From positions 38,842-102,841 of the forward strand of contig JAGAIR010000006.1 in NCBI GenBank assembly GCA_017626435.1: a stretch of 64,000 nt of DNA, given 5' to 3'. Of the stretch, positions 25,714-35,207 are shown in pieces (position 1 is the stretch's first letter; each line of letters begins with the position of its first letter). The notes beneath the pieces were generated by a model that was not told the DNA's origin, searched no databases, and saw only the letters and a list, made by a program, of their open reading frames with translations. The stretch comes from Lachnospiraceae bacterium (GTDB lineage: Bacteria > Bacillota_A > Clostridia > Lachnospirales > Lachnospiraceae). The position numbers and the translations under genes are program-made.

Positions 25714-26673
25714 TTACTCATTTCCCTTCATCTGTGTCTCGATATGTTTTGTAATATTATTCACCACATCATGAAGTGATCCACGCATGGTACATCCAGC
25801 AGCCTTCACATGACCACCGCCGCCGAAATAAACTGCAATCTTACTTACATCCACATAATGATTGGAACGCATGCTTACTTTATATTCCTGTTCGCCGGTT
25901 TCATGCAGCAGCAGGGCCACTTCAATTCCCTGTGTCACTCTCAGCTGGTCAATGATCCCATCAATATCCTCCGTCACTGCCCCATAAAACTCCATCATCC
26001 TTCTGGTAATGGTAGCTACGATACATTTTCCATCCATCAGACGCATACTGGTCAAAAGTGTTCTTCCCAACAACTGTGTCTGAATATAGGTACGCTGATA
26101 AAAGCATTCATCGATATATTTCCAAAAAGGAATCCCTTTTTCCATCAAAGTTCCTGCAATTTCCATCGTATGTCTGGAAGTATTGGAATAGCGGAATACA
26201 CCTGAGTCATAAATAATACCGATATAAAGAGCTTCCGCTATCTTTGTATCAATCAGTTCTTCCTCCATCAGATCAAAGAGAACCTCACAGGTCGAGCTTG
26301 CCTGGGGTACCACAAAATTCTGGCTGGCATATCCCTTATTACTGATATGATGGTCAACACATACGGTATTTTCGGCACGGTAAAATACCTCCTCAGCCTT
26401 CCCTAAACGGTCTGGACTGCTGCAGTCTACTGACAGAAATAAATCCACGTCTTCCTCGGGAACCTCATTGGAAACAATGCTTCCCTCCGGATCCATGAAA
26501 CGAAAGGTTTCCGGCAGTTTTTCCATATATACCATAATCCTTTTCTCAGGGTAAAGGGTGTGAAGATAATGATAGGAAGCAATACAAGCGCCTGTACAAT
26601 CACCATCCGGACGAAGATGCCCGGCTATCAAAATGCTGTCTGCTTCTTTCGACAGGCTTCTCAATTTACTCAT
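25714..26673 (-). CDS. DHH/DHHA1 nanoRNase/pAp phosphatase (NrnA-like)
   Basis: About 319 aa. DHH motifs are clear: GHLRPDGDCTGA (metal site), LSVDCSSPDR, VCVDHHISN and the C-terminal DHHA1 motif GGGGHVKAAG. NrnA degrades short oligoribonucleotides and, in Bacillus, converts pAp to AMP. The start is uncertain: ATGs at 26685 and 26673 flank a single AAAGG, and the frame also opens at a TTG at 26736. I chose 26673 by spacing and family length. It heads the nrnA-truB-ribF group, which is separated from rbfA by a hairpin at 26733-26767. Confidence 0.92.
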   Translation of the reverse strand: MSKLRSLSKEADSILIAGHLRPDGDCTGACIASYHYLHTLYPEKRIMVYMEKLPETFRFMDPEGSIVSNEVPEEDVDLFLSVDCSSPDRLGKAEEVFYRAENTVCVDHHISNKGYASQNFVVPQASSTCEVLFDLMEEELIDTKIAEALYIGIIYDSGVFRYSNTSRHTMEIAGTLMEKGIPFWKYIDECFYQRTYIQTQLLGRTLLTSMRLMDGKCIVATITRRMMEFYGAVTEDIDGIIDQLRVTQGIEVALLLHETGEQEYKVSMRSNHYVDVSKIAVYFGGGGHVKAAGCTMRGSLHDVVNNITKHIETQMKGNE

Positions 26674-26732
26674 AGTCTGTACCATCCTTTCAAATAATAA
26701 ATTCTGGTGACAAAATTTTTTAATATCTTTTC

Positions 26733-26767
26733 GCAAAAGATGGCGTAATGATGATTCACTACGCCAT
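26733..26767 (-). terminator. Hairpin between rbfA and nrnA, weak terminator
   Basis: A 12-bp stem (ATGGCGTAGTGA with TCATTACGCCAT, one G-U) with a 4-nt loop, followed on the minus strand by CTTTTGCG. The T-run is short, so readthrough is likely. Confidence 0.5.
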
Positions 26768-26797
26768 TGTTATGCCAGCCCGACGACGCAGGGCAGA

Positions 26798-27172
26798 CTA
26801 TATTTCCTCCTCCGGCTTATCCGGATGATTTAATTCTTCGATACGCTTCGACATATTAACACCATATTCAATGGAATCATCAATCACAAAAGTAAGCTCT
26901 GGTGTATTTCGCAGATTCAGATCCTTTGCCAGTTTGGAACGGATATGGGAAGCTGCACTTTTCAAACCAATGCTGGTACTTTCCTTTTCCTCCTCACTTC
27001 CCAATACACTGACAAAAACCTTTGCATATTTTAAATCCGGTGTCACTTCAACAGATACCACAGAAGTCATGGGATGAATCCTGGGATCCTTAATATCCTG
27101 AGCAATGATCTTACTCAATACTCTCTGTACTTCCCCATTCATACGGGAATATTTAATACTGTTTTTCTTCAT
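26798..27172 (-). CDS. rbfA: Ribosome-binding factor A
   Basis: 124 aa, a KH-like fold that binds the 30S subunit during maturation of the 16S 5' end. Family blocks are RMNGEVQRVLSKIIAQDIKD, PMTSVVSVEVTPDLKYAKV and LRNTPELTFVIDDSIEYG. The start at MKKNSIKYSR is set by AAAGGATTAG. It lies 54 nt after infB. Confidence 0.95.
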   Translation of the reverse strand: MKKNSIKYSRMNGEVQRVLSKIIAQDIKDPRIHPMTSVVSVEVTPDLKYAKVFVSVLGSEEEKESTSIGLKSAASHIRSKLAKDLNLRNTPELTFVIDDSIEYGVNMSKRIEELNHPDKPEEEI

Positions 27173-27226
27173 ATCTCTAATCCTTTCGCTCATTCAAAGC
27201 AGATAACGCGGTACAGATCTGTTATT

Positions 27227-30007
27227 CTAACGCGGAACCTCTACCATGATATAAGCTTCTACCTGATCTTCTACCTGAATATCGTTAAATCCATCAAATA
27301 CAAGACCACACTCGTATCCGGCTGCCACTTCCTTGACATCATCCTTGAAACGCTTCAGAGATGCCAGCTCTCCTTCAAAGATCTGCTCTCCTTCACGAGT
27401 AATACGAACCTTGCTTCCACGGACAATCTTTCCATCCAGTACATAAGAACCGGCAATCGTGCCGACACCGGATGCCTTAAAGGTCTGACGCACCTCCAGA
27501 TGGGCAATGACCTTCTCCTCATATTCTGGATCCAGCATCCCCTTCATAGCAGCTTCCACATCCTCAATGGCATCATAAATAACACGGTAAAGCCGTACAT
27601 CCACTTTCTCACGGTCTGAGGTTTCCTTGGCCGTATTATCCAATCTGACATTAAATCCAATAATGATTGCATTGGATGCACTTGCCAGAGACACATCGGA
27701 TTCGTTGATGGCACCAACACCGGCATGAATTACCCGGACAGCCACCTCATCATTAGAAAGCTTCAGCAGACTCTGTTTTACAGCTTCTACAGATCCCTGA
27801 ACATCTGCTTTTACGATAATGTTCAGCTCCTTAATGTTACCTGCCTGGATCTGTGAGAACAGGCCATCCAGCGTAAGCTTCGTCTTGGTCTCATCCAAAA
27901 GCTTCTCCCTGCCCTGCTCGATATAGGTCTCTGCAATATTACGTGCTTCTTTGTCGGATTCTGTTGCCAGGAAAATTTCACCAGCATCCGGAACATCATG
28001 GAGTCCTAAAATCTCTACAGGAGTAGAAGGAAGTGCTTCCTTCACACGACGTCCCTTATCATCCATCATGGCACGAATCTTACCATAGGCAGATCCAACT
28101 GCAATATTATCACCTACATGAAGAGTACCCTTCTGTACCAGAATCGTAGCAACAGGACCACGCCCTTTATCCAGCTGTGCCTCGATTACTACACCTCTTG
28201 CCAGACGGTCCGGGTTTGCCTTCAGCTCACAAACCTCAGCAGTCAGAATGATCATTTCCAGCAGCTGGTCGATACCCTCTTTAGTATGTGCAGATACTGG
28301 TACAAATACAGTATCTCCACCCCAGTCCTCTGCGACCAGACCATGTTCTACCAATTCCTGTTTTACACGTTCAATATTTGCACTCGGCTTATCGATTTTG
28401 TTCACTGCCACAATGATTTCCACCCCGGCGGCCTTTGCATGGTTGATTGCCTCAATCGTCTGCGGCATAACACCGTCATCTGCTGCGACAACCAGAATTG
28501 CAATATCCGTTGCCTGGGCACCACGCATACGCATAGAGGTAAATGCCTCATGACCAGGAGTATCCAGGAAGGTAATCTTTTCATCATTGATTTCTGTTAC
28601 ATAGGCACCGATATGCTGGGTAATACCACCAGCCTCACGGGATGTTACATGAGTCTCACGGATGGCATCCAGAAGGGATGTCTTACCATGGTCTACATGC
28701 CCCATTACACATACTACTGGCGGACGTTTTTTCATCAATGCAGCGTCTTCCTCATCCTCCTTGAGAATTTCCGCAATCATGTCTACTTTTTCTTCCATCT
28801 CTGCGATACAGTTATATTCCAGTGCGATTTCTTCTGCCTCTTCATAGGTGATCTGATGATTCAGGGTAACTACCTCACCCCGCATAAACAGATTCTTTAT
28901 CACGGTAGAAGCAGGAACCTTCATAATATCTGCAAGCTCTTTAATAGTCATCTTTTCAGGAAGAATAATATTCTTGATACCATCATCCGGCTCCTCTGGT
29001 TTCACTACTGGTTCCGGTTTGATAAAGGCACCCTTGCGGTTCGGATCCTTTTTCTTCTTCTGGCGTCCGCCCGGACCATACAATGGATTCTCTATCTCAT
29101 CCCTGTCTCTGTCTTTGCCATATCTCTGCTTTGCACTGCGTGAGTCTTTGCTGGCTCTCTGTGCCCTGGATTGTTTCACCTCTGGCTTTACTGCATCGAT
29201 TCCTGCAAAAGAGCCCCCCTGTGCATTTCTGCGGTTATTATCTCGTCCCTGGCTGTTTCCACGGTTATTGTCACGGTTGTAGCCTCCCTGACTGTTCCCA
29301 CGGTTGTTATCACGGTTGTAGCCTCCCTGATTGTTCCCACGGTTGTTATCACGGTTGTAGCCTCCCTGACCGTTCCCACGGTTATTATCACGGCGATTAC
29401 CGTTCTGGCCATTTCCACGGTTATTATCACGGTTATAGCCTCCCTGACCGTTTCCGCGGTTATTATTATCGCGGCGATTGCCATTCTGACCATTTCCACG
29501 GTTGTTATTACGCCCCTGGTTATTTCCATGATTATTATCCTGGCTTCCGCGAATTTGTTCGTTATTTTTTGCCTTATCCGGTTCTGGCTTTTTGTCCACT
29601 TCGACAGGTTCCGGTTTCTTCTCTTCCTTAACAGGCTCTTCTTTTTTCGGCTCGGCAGGCTCTTCCTTCTTGACCTGCTCTTCTTTCTTTGCAGGAGCAG
29701 CCTTTTCCTGTTTTGGTTCACTCTCCTTTTTTGTTTCTGTAGTGATGACCGCTTCCTTCTCCTCTGCCAGTTTTTCTTTCTTTCCTTCCTGCTCCACTGG
29801 CTTCGCTTCTTCCTTCGGCGCACTCTTCTTTGCCGGTTTATTAAAATGTTTCAACAAAAAACCAATTGCCGCATCCTCGATACTGCTTTGAGCACTTTTT
29901 GCCTCAAAACCGTTTTCCTGTAAAAGGGCAATTAGATCCTTACTTTTAATATCAGGAAATTTTTCCTGAAGACTTCTTGCAATTTCGTATATTTTCATCT
30001 TTGCCAT
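27227..30007 (-). CDS. infB: Translation initiation factor IF-2
   Basis: 926 aa. It is a GTPase placing initiator tRNA on the ribosome. An N-terminal IF2N motif (1-60) is followed by about 90 K/E/P-rich residues. A Gly/Asn/Arg-rich tandem repeat covers about 160-260, then a second IF2N (330-390). The GTPase domain has [12 protein letters not shown] (G1), DTPGHEAFT (G3) and NKID (G4), followed by domains II-IV. The linker is unusual: 13-residue units such as [13 protein letters not shown], encoded by a 39-bp tandem repeat at 29229-29515. AGGAGG lies 12 nt before the ATG. Confidence 0.97.
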   Translation of the reverse strand: MAKMKIYEIARSLQEKFPDIKSKDLIALLQENGFEAKSAQSSIEDAAIGFLLKHFNKPAKKSAPKEEAKPVEQEGKKEKLAEEKEAVITTETKKESEPKQEKAAPAKKEEQVKKEEPAEPKKEEPVKEEKKPEPVEVDKKPEPDKAKNNEQIRGSQDNNHGNNQGRNNNRGNGQNGNRRDNNNRGNGQGGYNRDNNRGNGQNGNRRDNNRGNGQGGYNRDNNRGNNQGGYNRDNNRGNSQGGYNRDNNRGNSQGRDNNRRNAQGGSFAGIDAVKPEVKQSRAQRASKDSRSAKQRYGKDRDRDEIENPLYGPGGRQKKKKDPNRKGAFIKPEPVVKPEEPDDGIKNIILPEKMTIKELADIMKVPASTVIKNLFMRGEVVTLNHQITYEEAEEIALEYNCIAEMEEKVDMIAEILKEDEEDAALMKKRPPVVCVMGHVDHGKTSLLDAIRETHVTSREAGGITQHIGAYVTEINDEKITFLDTPGHEAFTSMRMRGAQATDIAILVVAADDGVMPQTIEAINHAKAAGVEIIVAVNKIDKPSANIERVKQELVEHGLVAEDWGGDTVFVPVSAHTKEGIDQLLEMIILTAEVCELKANPDRLARGVVIEAQLDKGRGPVATILVQKGTLHVGDNIAVGSAYGKIRAMMDDKGRRVKEALPSTPVEILGLHDVPDAGEIFLATESDKEARNIAETYIEQGREKLLDETKTKLTLDGLFSQIQAGNIKELNIIVKADVQGSVEAVKQSLLKLSNDEVAVRVIHAGVGAINESDVSLASASNAIIIGFNVRLDNTAKETSDREKVDVRLYRVIYDAIEDVEAAMKGMLDPEYEEKVIAHLEVRQTFKASGVGTIAGSYVLDGKIVRGSKVRITREGEQIFEGELASLKRFKDDVKEVAAGYECGLVFDGFNDIQVEDQVEAYIMVEVPR
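29229..29515 (-). repeat. 39-bp tandem repeat inside infB
   Basis: About seven imperfect 39-bp units, each encoding about 13 residues of an Asn/Gly/Arg-rich pattern. Some neighbouring units are nearly identical at DNA level, suggesting recent expansion by slippage or recombination. Unit number is likely variable between strains. Confidence 0.85.
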
Positions 30008-30023
30008 ACGTTCCTATGACCTC

Positions 30024-30326
30024 CTAATCCATTTTCTTCATGATTGCTTGTGCAAGGCCTTCATCTGTGACTGCTAAAGATGCCCTCAGCTCTTTGCCCA
30101 TAGCGTGACCAAGATAATCCTTTACCGCATGGACACGAAGCGGCACTTCATAAAACTCGCACATATTACCAAACTTCTTTTTTGTATTATCAGAAGCATC
30201 TTCCGCCAAAACAACCAGGGCAGCTCCCCCTGACTTGACCGCTTTCTCTGTCATGAACTCGCCGCTAACCACCTTGCCGGCCTTTTGTGCCAGTCCTATC
30301 AGATTCAGCACTTTGTCATTATTCAC
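30024..30326 (-). CDS. L7Ae-family ribosomal protein (YlxQ)
   Basis: 100 aa, an L7Ae/L30e fold that binds kink-turn RNA. Family features are NLIGLAQKAGKVVSGEF and ALVVLAEDASDNTKKK. It overlaps the end of the rnpM-like gene by 8 bp and lies 16 nt before infB, the conserved order. Its RNA target is not established. Confidence 0.93.
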   Translation of the reverse strand: MNNDKVLNLIGLAQKAGKVVSGEFMTEKAVKSGGAALVVLAEDASDNTKKKFGNMCEFYEVPLRVHAVKDYLGHAMGKELRASLAVTDEGLAQAIMKKMD

Positions 30327-30606
30327 TGCCTATCATCTCCTTTTCAAGCTTCTCATAGATCTCATCCGGAATCGTTGTCTTTAAGGAACGGTCCAATGAT
30401 TTTCGCTTTCTTGCCATCTTTAAACATTCTATCGAATTACATATATATGCACCTCTGCCATTTTTCTTGCCTGTAAAATCAATCGTGATTTCCTCTTCCG
30501 GTGTTTTGATCACACGAATCAGCTCTCTTTTTTCCTTTCGTTCACCACATCCGGTACATTGGCGCATCGGTATCTTGCGGGCGCGGACTCCATTTTTCCC
30601 TTCCAT
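30319..30606 (-). CDS. rnpM: YlxR/RnpM family RNA-binding protein
   Basis: 95 aa with RQCTGCGERKEKRELIRV and GRGAYICNSIECLKMARKR, the DUF448 signature. The Bacillus homologue binds RNase P RNA and modulates its activity. AGGAGGTGATG precedes the start. It sits between nusA and the L7Ae gene as in other Firmicutes. Confidence 0.94.
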   Translation of the reverse strand: MEGKNGVRARKIPMRQCTGCGERKEKRELIRVIKTPEEEITIDFTGKKNGRGAYICNSIECLKMARKRKSLDRSLKTTIPDEIYEKLEKEMIGSE

Positions 30607-30656
30607 AAAACATCACCTCCTGGTTCCTTGTGCCAGCCACACTCAATTCGTTCTTT

Positions 30657-31721
30657 TTATGCTTCACACTTGATATCGATCTTATATCCTGTCAGCTTTG
30701 CCGCCAGTCTTGCATTTTGTCCTTCCTTGCCGATTGCCAGGGAAAGCTGTGTATCCGGTACGACCACTTTTGCCGTCTTTTCTTCTTCATCTACAGTGAC
30801 AGAAACCACCTTTGCAGGACTTAACGCATTTTCTATCAATACCTGTGGATCCTCACTCCAGGTAATAATATCAATTTTCTCACCACGGAGTTCTTCTACA
30901 ATCGCATTCACTCGATCTCCGTTCATGCCGACACAGGCACCAACCGGATCAACATTTGGATTATCGGTATACACCGCCATTTTAGTACGGGAACCAGCTT
31001 CTCTTGCAATACTTTTAATCTCTACTATACCATCCTGGATTTCTGTAACCTCTTCCTCAAACAGACGTTTTACAAACTCTGGATGAGTACGGGATACCGT
31101 AATACGTGGTCCTTTTGTGGTATCCTTTACTTCTACTACGTACAGCTTGATATGTTCGGTTGGCTTAAAGCGTTCTCCACGCACCTGCTCACTTTCCATC
31201 AATATTGCATCGACCTTTCCCAGATTGATACACACATTATTACCACTATAACGCTGCACAATACCTGTGATCACCTCACGTTCCTTCTCCAGGTACTGAA
31301 TATAAAGAACCTTTCTCTCTTCCTCTCGAATCTTCTGTACCACAACCTGCTTCGCCTTCTGTGCGGCAATTCTTCCAAAATTCTTTGGAGTAACCTCCGT
31401 AGAAACCGTGTCTCCAATCTCCACATCGCCGAACTTCAGCTTTGCTTCTGTTATGCCCATCTGAGTCACTTCGTCTTCCAGCATATCATCCGCTACCACC
31501 TCATGGTCAGAAAACACCTGGATCTCTCCTGTCTCACGGTTAATCGCTACACGGATATTTTCCGATTTACCGTACTGGTTTTTACAGGCAGCAAGCAGGG
31601 AATTTTCAATTGCCTCTAAAATAATATCCTTGCTGATCTGTTTCTCTTTTTCTATCGCATCCAGTGCTTCGATCAATTCAGTACGATCTGCCTTTGTCGT
31701 TTTCGTTTTTCTTGCAGCCAT
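30657..31721 (-). CDS. nusA: Transcription termination/antitermination protein NusA
   Basis: 354 aa, the short Gram-positive form without the C-terminal acidic repeats of E. coli. The N-terminal RNAP-binding domain is at 1-130, S1 at about 135-200 (ITGIVQRYSGNNVCINLGKV) and two KH domains after that (PVGACVGMNGDRVNAI; LAIGKEGQNARLAAKLTG). AAAAGGAGGATAAG precedes the ATG. It probably feeds back on the leader hairpin at 32348-32373. Confidence 0.97.
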   Translation of the reverse strand: MAARKTKTTKADRTELIEALDAIEKEKQISKDIILEAIENSLLAACKNQYGKSENIRVAINRETGEIQVFSDHEVVADDMLEDEVTQMGITEAKLKFGDVEIGDTVSTEVTPKNFGRIAAQKAKQVVVQKIREEERKVLYIQYLEKEREVITGIVQRYSGNNVCINLGKVDAILMESEQVRGERFKPTEHIKLYVVEVKDTTKGPRITVSRTHPEFVKRLFEEEVTEIQDGIVEIKSIAREAGSRTKMAVYTDNPNVDPVGACVGMNGDRVNAIVEELRGEKIDIITWSEDPQVLIENALSPAKVVSVTVDEEEKTAKVVVPDTQLSLAIGKEGQNARLAAKLTGYKIDIKCEA

Positions 31722-31770
31722 TTTCTCTTATCCTCCTTTTACTCTAACCTTCGGACCTGCCTCCGAATTT

Positions 31771-32274
31771 TTAAAAATCTATCGACAACTTCACCGTAGA
31801 AATCTCCTTGCGCAGTATTTCATACTCCGGTGAAAAATCAGTTTCCAGGGTAATCGTATCGGCAGTGTAGGCAAGTAACGTTCCTGTCAGTTCCTTAACA
31901 GAAACCTCTTTTCCATTTTTCCCGATTGGAAGCTTTCTGCCCTGATAGAACTTTACATCTACATCTTCTCCAATACTTCGTTTAAAATCCTTTTCCTTTT
32001 TCAGCTGTCTGCCAAGTCCCGGCGAACTTACCTCCAGTACATATGCATCGGAAATAAAATCATCCTGGTCCATCATATCACTCCATGCACGGTTCACCAG
32101 TTCACAATCATTGATGGTTATACCACCTTCTTTGTCTACATAAGCACGCAAATACCACTGACCAGCCTCTTTGACGTATTCCACATCTACCAGCTCAAAG
32201 TTGTTTTCTTCCATCAGCGGCTCCAGCATTTTTTCGGCTCTTGCCTCATATTCTTCACGTTTTGTCAAATACAT
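31771..32274 (-). CDS. rimP: Ribosome maturation factor RimP
   Basis: About 167 aa, two small alpha/beta and SH3-like domains. Blocks are LVDVEYVKEAGQWYLRAYVDKEGGI (strand pair, quoted in part), DAYVLEVSSPGLGRQLK and EISTVKLSIDF. It is needed for 30S maturation. The start is ambiguous: AAGAGG lies only 2 nt before the ATG at 32274, while an in-frame TTG at 32268 has 8-nt spacing. It is the first gene of the nusA operon. Confidence 0.94.
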   Translation of the reverse strand: MYLTKREEYEARAEKMLEPLMEENNFELVDVEYVKEAGQWYLRAYVDKEGGITINDCELVNRAWSDMMDQDDFISDAYVLEVSSPGLGRQLKKEKDFKRSIGEDVDVKFYQGRKLPIGKNGKEVSVKELTGTLLAYTADTITLETDFSPEYEILRKEISTVKLSIDF

Positions 32275-32347
32275 AACCTCTTTTCTTTTTGCCTTTCGCA
32301 GACAAGACTGCACGTTTTGTCTTTGCCTCGTGTATACCGCAAAACGA

Positions 32348-32373
32348 AAGAGTGGACTCGGCAGTCCACTCTT
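32348..32373 (-). promoter_or_regulatory. Leader hairpin of the rimP-nusA operon
   Basis: An 11-bp perfect stem (AAGAGTGGACT with its complement) and 4-nt loop, followed on the minus strand by TCGTTTT. It lies between the promoter and rimP. It resembles a weak terminator or attenuator, a likely NusA feedback site. Confidence 0.6.
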
Positions 32374-32399
32374 GTATTGTTTTCAGTATCACAATGTCG

Positions 32400-32428
32400 A
32401 TAATAGCACTACAAACTAAGAAAAGCAA
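32400..32428 (-). promoter_or_regulatory. Putative SigA promoter of rimP-nusA operon
   Basis: TTGCTT (32428-32423), a 17-bp spacer and TATTAT (32405-32400) on the minus strand, giving a leader of about 120 nt. Confidence 0.5.
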
Positions 32429-32457
32429 GAGGTTTTCTTCATTTTTTTCAATTTTTC

Positions 32458-33243
32458 TTAATGCGAATGAGGTATGATCCTGGTTTCATAACCAGCCTGA
32501 TATAATTTTTTTTCGGCCAGCTCTGTTTCCTGCATTGTGCTGAATGCTCCATAACAAACAACATAATACGGTTTTCTTTCATCAATATAGCAGTCATACC
32601 CTTCTTCCTGCATCAGCCTTGCCAGTTCTTTTGCATTAGTTAAATGACGGAAGATTCCTGTTTCAATACTATATTGTTCCTTACATTCCTGTGTTGCCTC
32701 TATCCCACCCTCAATATCGCGGATCGATTGTATGATTCCATTGGCAATCGCCTGTGCAACTTCGGGAAATTTCAGATCAAAAATCTGATTATCCTTATCC
32801 GTATTGATAAAACCGGCTTCCACCAATACTGCCGGCATAGTCGTCCGGCGCAGCACTGCCAGATTTTTTCTCACCTCTGTACCAATATTAGTAAACCCGG
32901 TCTTTGCCAGTTCATTATTAATATTTTCTGCAAATATCGCCGGTGCTCCTTCATCTTCATATACAAGAGTCTGTACACCTGAATACGTATTTGGTTCTGC
33001 ACTGGAATTCCGGTGAATAGATACGAAATAATCTGCTCCACTCTCATTGGCAATCCGTGCTTTTTGGGTCGGACTCTGATAGACATCCTCCGTTCTTGTG
33101 TACATCACATCGATTCCATTATTCTGCAATATGTTCCCCACTGCCAAAGCCAGATTCAGGTTATCATTCTTTTCCAAACGTCCTTCAAAGGCAGCACCAT
33201 TATCAAATCCCCCATGTCCTGCGTCCAAAATTACACTTGCCAT
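32458..33243 (-). CDS. N-acetylmuramoyl-L-alanine amidase with SPOR domain, CwlC-like
   Basis: 261 aa. Amidase_3 domain at about 1-180: zinc ligands in DAGHGGFDNGA, the glutamate of RLEKNDNLNLA and SIHRNSSAEP, with the catalytic glutamate in VEAGFINTDKDN. The C-terminal 70 residues form a SPOR-like peptidoglycan-binding fold (AKELARLMQEEGYDCYIDE, AELAEKKLYQAGYETRII). It starts directly with MASVILDAGHGG and has no signal peptide. Length, domain order and lack of a signal peptide match B. subtilis CwlC, a SigK-dependent mother-cell lysis amidase. A SigK-like promoter lies about 60 bp upstream. GGAGGG sets the start over longer frames. Confidence 0.88.
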   Translation of the reverse strand: MASVILDAGHGGFDNGAAFEGRLEKNDNLNLALAVGNILQNNGIDVMYTRTEDVYQSPTQKARIANESGADYFVSIHRNSSAEPNTYSGVQTLVYEDEGAPAIFAENINNELAKTGFTNIGTEVRKNLAVLRRTTMPAVLVEAGFINTDKDNQIFDLKFPEVAQAIANGIIQSIRDIEGGIEATQECKEQYSIETGIFRHLTNAKELARLMQEEGYDCYIDERKPYYVVCYGAFSTMQETELAEKKLYQAGYETRIIPHSH

Positions 33244-33300
33244 AATACCCTCCATAATCCTTTCTAATTCTAACTGTTTCTTTTTACAGTGATCTCTCAT

Positions 33301-33328
33301 TATTTTATGCAGAAACTAAAAACAGGTG
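33301..33328 (-). promoter_or_regulatory. SigK-like promoter of the CwlC-like amidase
   Basis: On the minus strand CACC (33328-33325) is followed 15 nt later by CATAAAATA (33309-33301). This matches mACm and CATAnnnTA at the spacing used by sigma K. Such short motifs can occur by chance in A+T-rich DNA. Confidence 0.45.
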
Positions 33329-33360
33329 TAAAAAATGCACAAACTCAAGAAATATCCCCC

Positions 33361-33389
33361 TTGAAAGCTTACCGTTGATATCGTATAAT
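33361..33389 (+). promoter_or_regulatory. SigA promoter of prfC
   Basis: TTGAAA (33361-33366), a 17-bp spacer and TATAAT (33384-33389), about 67 bp upstream of the prfC start. Confidence 0.75.
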
Positions 33390-33455
33390 TAAAAATTGCT
33401 GATAGCTTCAGTAATATAAGGTATATTTTGCAAACTATGCAGGAATGGAGTTTTT

Positions 33456-35054
33456 ATGGCTGACAATAATGTAAAAAAACAAATTGAGAAAAGAAGAACC
33501 TTTGCAATCATTTCCCATCCGGATGCAGGTAAAACAACCCTGACAGAGAAATTTCTTCTGTACGGTGGTGCCATCAATACCGCCGGTTCTGTAAAGGGAA
33601 AGGCAAATTCCAAATATGCGGTTTCCGACTGGATGGAAATCGAAAAGGAACGTGGTATCTCTGTTACTTCTTCTGTTCTTCAGTTTAATTATAATGATTA
33701 CTGTATCAATATCCTGGATACACCGGGACATCAGGACTTCTCTGAGGATACCTACCGGACTCTGATGGCGGCAGATTCTGCTGTTATGGTTATCGATGCT
33801 TCCAAAGGTGTGGAAGCACAGACCATTAAATTATTTAAGGTCTGTGTCATGCGCCATATACCGATTTTTACTTTTATCAATAAAATGGACCGGGAAGCCA
33901 AAGACTCCTTTGAACTGCTGGATGATATCGAAACAGTTCTCGGCATCCGCACCTGTCCGATCAACTGGCCTATTGGCTCTGGTAAGCGTTTTAAGGGAAT
34001 CTATGACAGAAAAGCAAAAACAGTCCGTACCTTCCAGTCTGTATCTACCGGTGGAGCAAAATCTGCCGCAGAAACAGACTATTCCATTGATGATCCAGAA
34101 TTAAAGGAACTGGCAACGGAAGAACTTTATGATCAGCTGTTGGAAGAAATCGAACTGCTGGATGGAGCCAGCGACGAACTGGATATGGAAAAGGTACAGC
34201 GTGGCGAGCTTTCTCCTGTCTTTTTTGGCTCTGCCCTTACTACCTTTGGTGTAGAAACCTTCTTAAATTACTTTTTGAAAATGACCACACCACCTCTTCC
34301 GCGTCTGTCCAACGAAGGTGAGATTGACCCGGTAGAAGCTCCTTTCTCTGGCTTTGTATTTAAAATCCAGGCAAATATGAATAAAGCACATCGTGACCGT
34401 ATCGCCTTTATGCGCATCTGTTCCGGAAAATTTGAAGCAGACAGGGATGTATATCATGTACAGAGCGGACGCAAGTTAAAGCTCTCCCAGCCACAGCAAA
34501 TTATGGCACAGGATCGTCAGGTGATCTCCGAGGCATATGCCGGAGATGTCATCGGCGTCTTTGATCCTGGCATCTTTTCCATTGGTGATACCATTACCAT
34601 GCCTGGCAAAAAGTTTGAATACGAGGGAATCCCGACTTTTGCACCAGAGCATTTCTGCCGCGTGGTGCAGCTTAACTCCATGAAACGAAAACAGTTTGTG
34701 AAGGGAATCACACAGATTGCCCAGGAAGGTGCAATTCAGATTTTTCAGGAATACTCCGCCGGCATGTCTGAAATCATCGTAGGAGTAGTTGGTGTACTTC
34801 AGTTCGATGTACTGAAATACCGTCTGGAAAATGAATATGGCTGTGAAATCCGGTTAGAATCACTTCCCTATGAGTATATCCGCTGGGTTGGTGACCCAAC
34901 TACCGATGTTACCAAGCTAAAGCGTATGAATAACGTCAAAGCAGTAAAGGATATGAAAGATCATCCACTTCTTTTATTTGTCAACGACTGGATGATCCGT
35001 ATGGTGCTGGAGGACAACGAAGGACTGGAACTGCTGGAATTCAAGAAAAATTAA
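33456..35054 (+). CDS. prfC: Peptide chain release factor 3
   Basis: 532 aa, full length. This translational GTPase recycles RF1/RF2 after peptide release. Motifs are SHPDAGKTTLTEK (G1), ERGISVTSSVLQF (switch I), DTPGHQDF (G3) and INKMDRE (G4). Domain II and the RF3-type C-terminus follow (YRLENEYGCEIRLESLPYEY). GGAG lies before the ATG. It is a single-gene plus-strand unit with its own promoter and terminator inside a minus-strand region. Confidence 0.97.
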   Translation: MADNNVKKQIEKRRTFAIISHPDAGKTTLTEKFLLYGGAINTAGSVKGKANSKYAVSDWMEIEKERGISVTSSVLQFNYNDYCINILDTPGHQDFSEDTYRTLMAADSAVMVIDASKGVEAQTIKLFKVCVMRHIPIFTFINKMDREAKDSFELLDDIETVLGIRTCPINWPIGSGKRFKGIYDRKAKTVRTFQSVSTGGAKSAAETDYSIDDPELKELATEELYDQLLEEIELLDGASDELDMEKVQRGELSPVFFGSALTTFGVETFLNYFLKMTTPPLPRLSNEGEIDPVEAPFSGFVFKIQANMNKAHRDRIAFMRICSGKFEADRDVYHVQSGRKLKLSQPQQIMAQDRQVISEAYAGDVIGVFDPGIFSIGDTITMPGKKFEYEGIPTFAPEHFCRVVQLNSMKRKQFVKGITQIAQEGAIQIFQEYSAGMSEIIVGVVGVLQFDVLKYRLENEYGCEIRLESLPYEYIRWVGDPTTDVTKLKRMNNVKAVKDMKDHPLLLFVNDWMIRMVLEDNEGLELLEFKKN

Positions 35055-35123
35055 TACCACGGGAAGGGATTTGGTATCTTCATGAGCAGTTCGACAAAGT
35101 TTTAAAGTCGAGGATGATAGTGA

Positions 35124-35154
35124 AAAAAGGTCAGAAATTTTTTCTGACCTTTTT
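35124..35154. terminator. Bidirectional terminator after prfC
   Basis: AAAAAGGTCAGAA pairs with TTCTGACCTTTTT, with T-runs on both strands. It lies between the convergent prfC and zinc-ribbon genes and can serve both. Confidence 0.9.
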
Positions 35155-35207
35155 CGATTCAGGCTTAAACCTTCCTACAGAACATAATCGTTCCACATAG
35201 ATTGCTT

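Noticed and set aside
29229..29515. CRISPR-like regular repeats
   Set aside because: The 39-bp units are in-frame coding repeats of infB with no unique spacers and no cas genes.
28118..29923. Long open frames on the plus strand antisense to infB
   Set aside because: They are mirror frames of a highly conserved gene, start without ribosome binding sites and give low-complexity or non-protein-like sequence.
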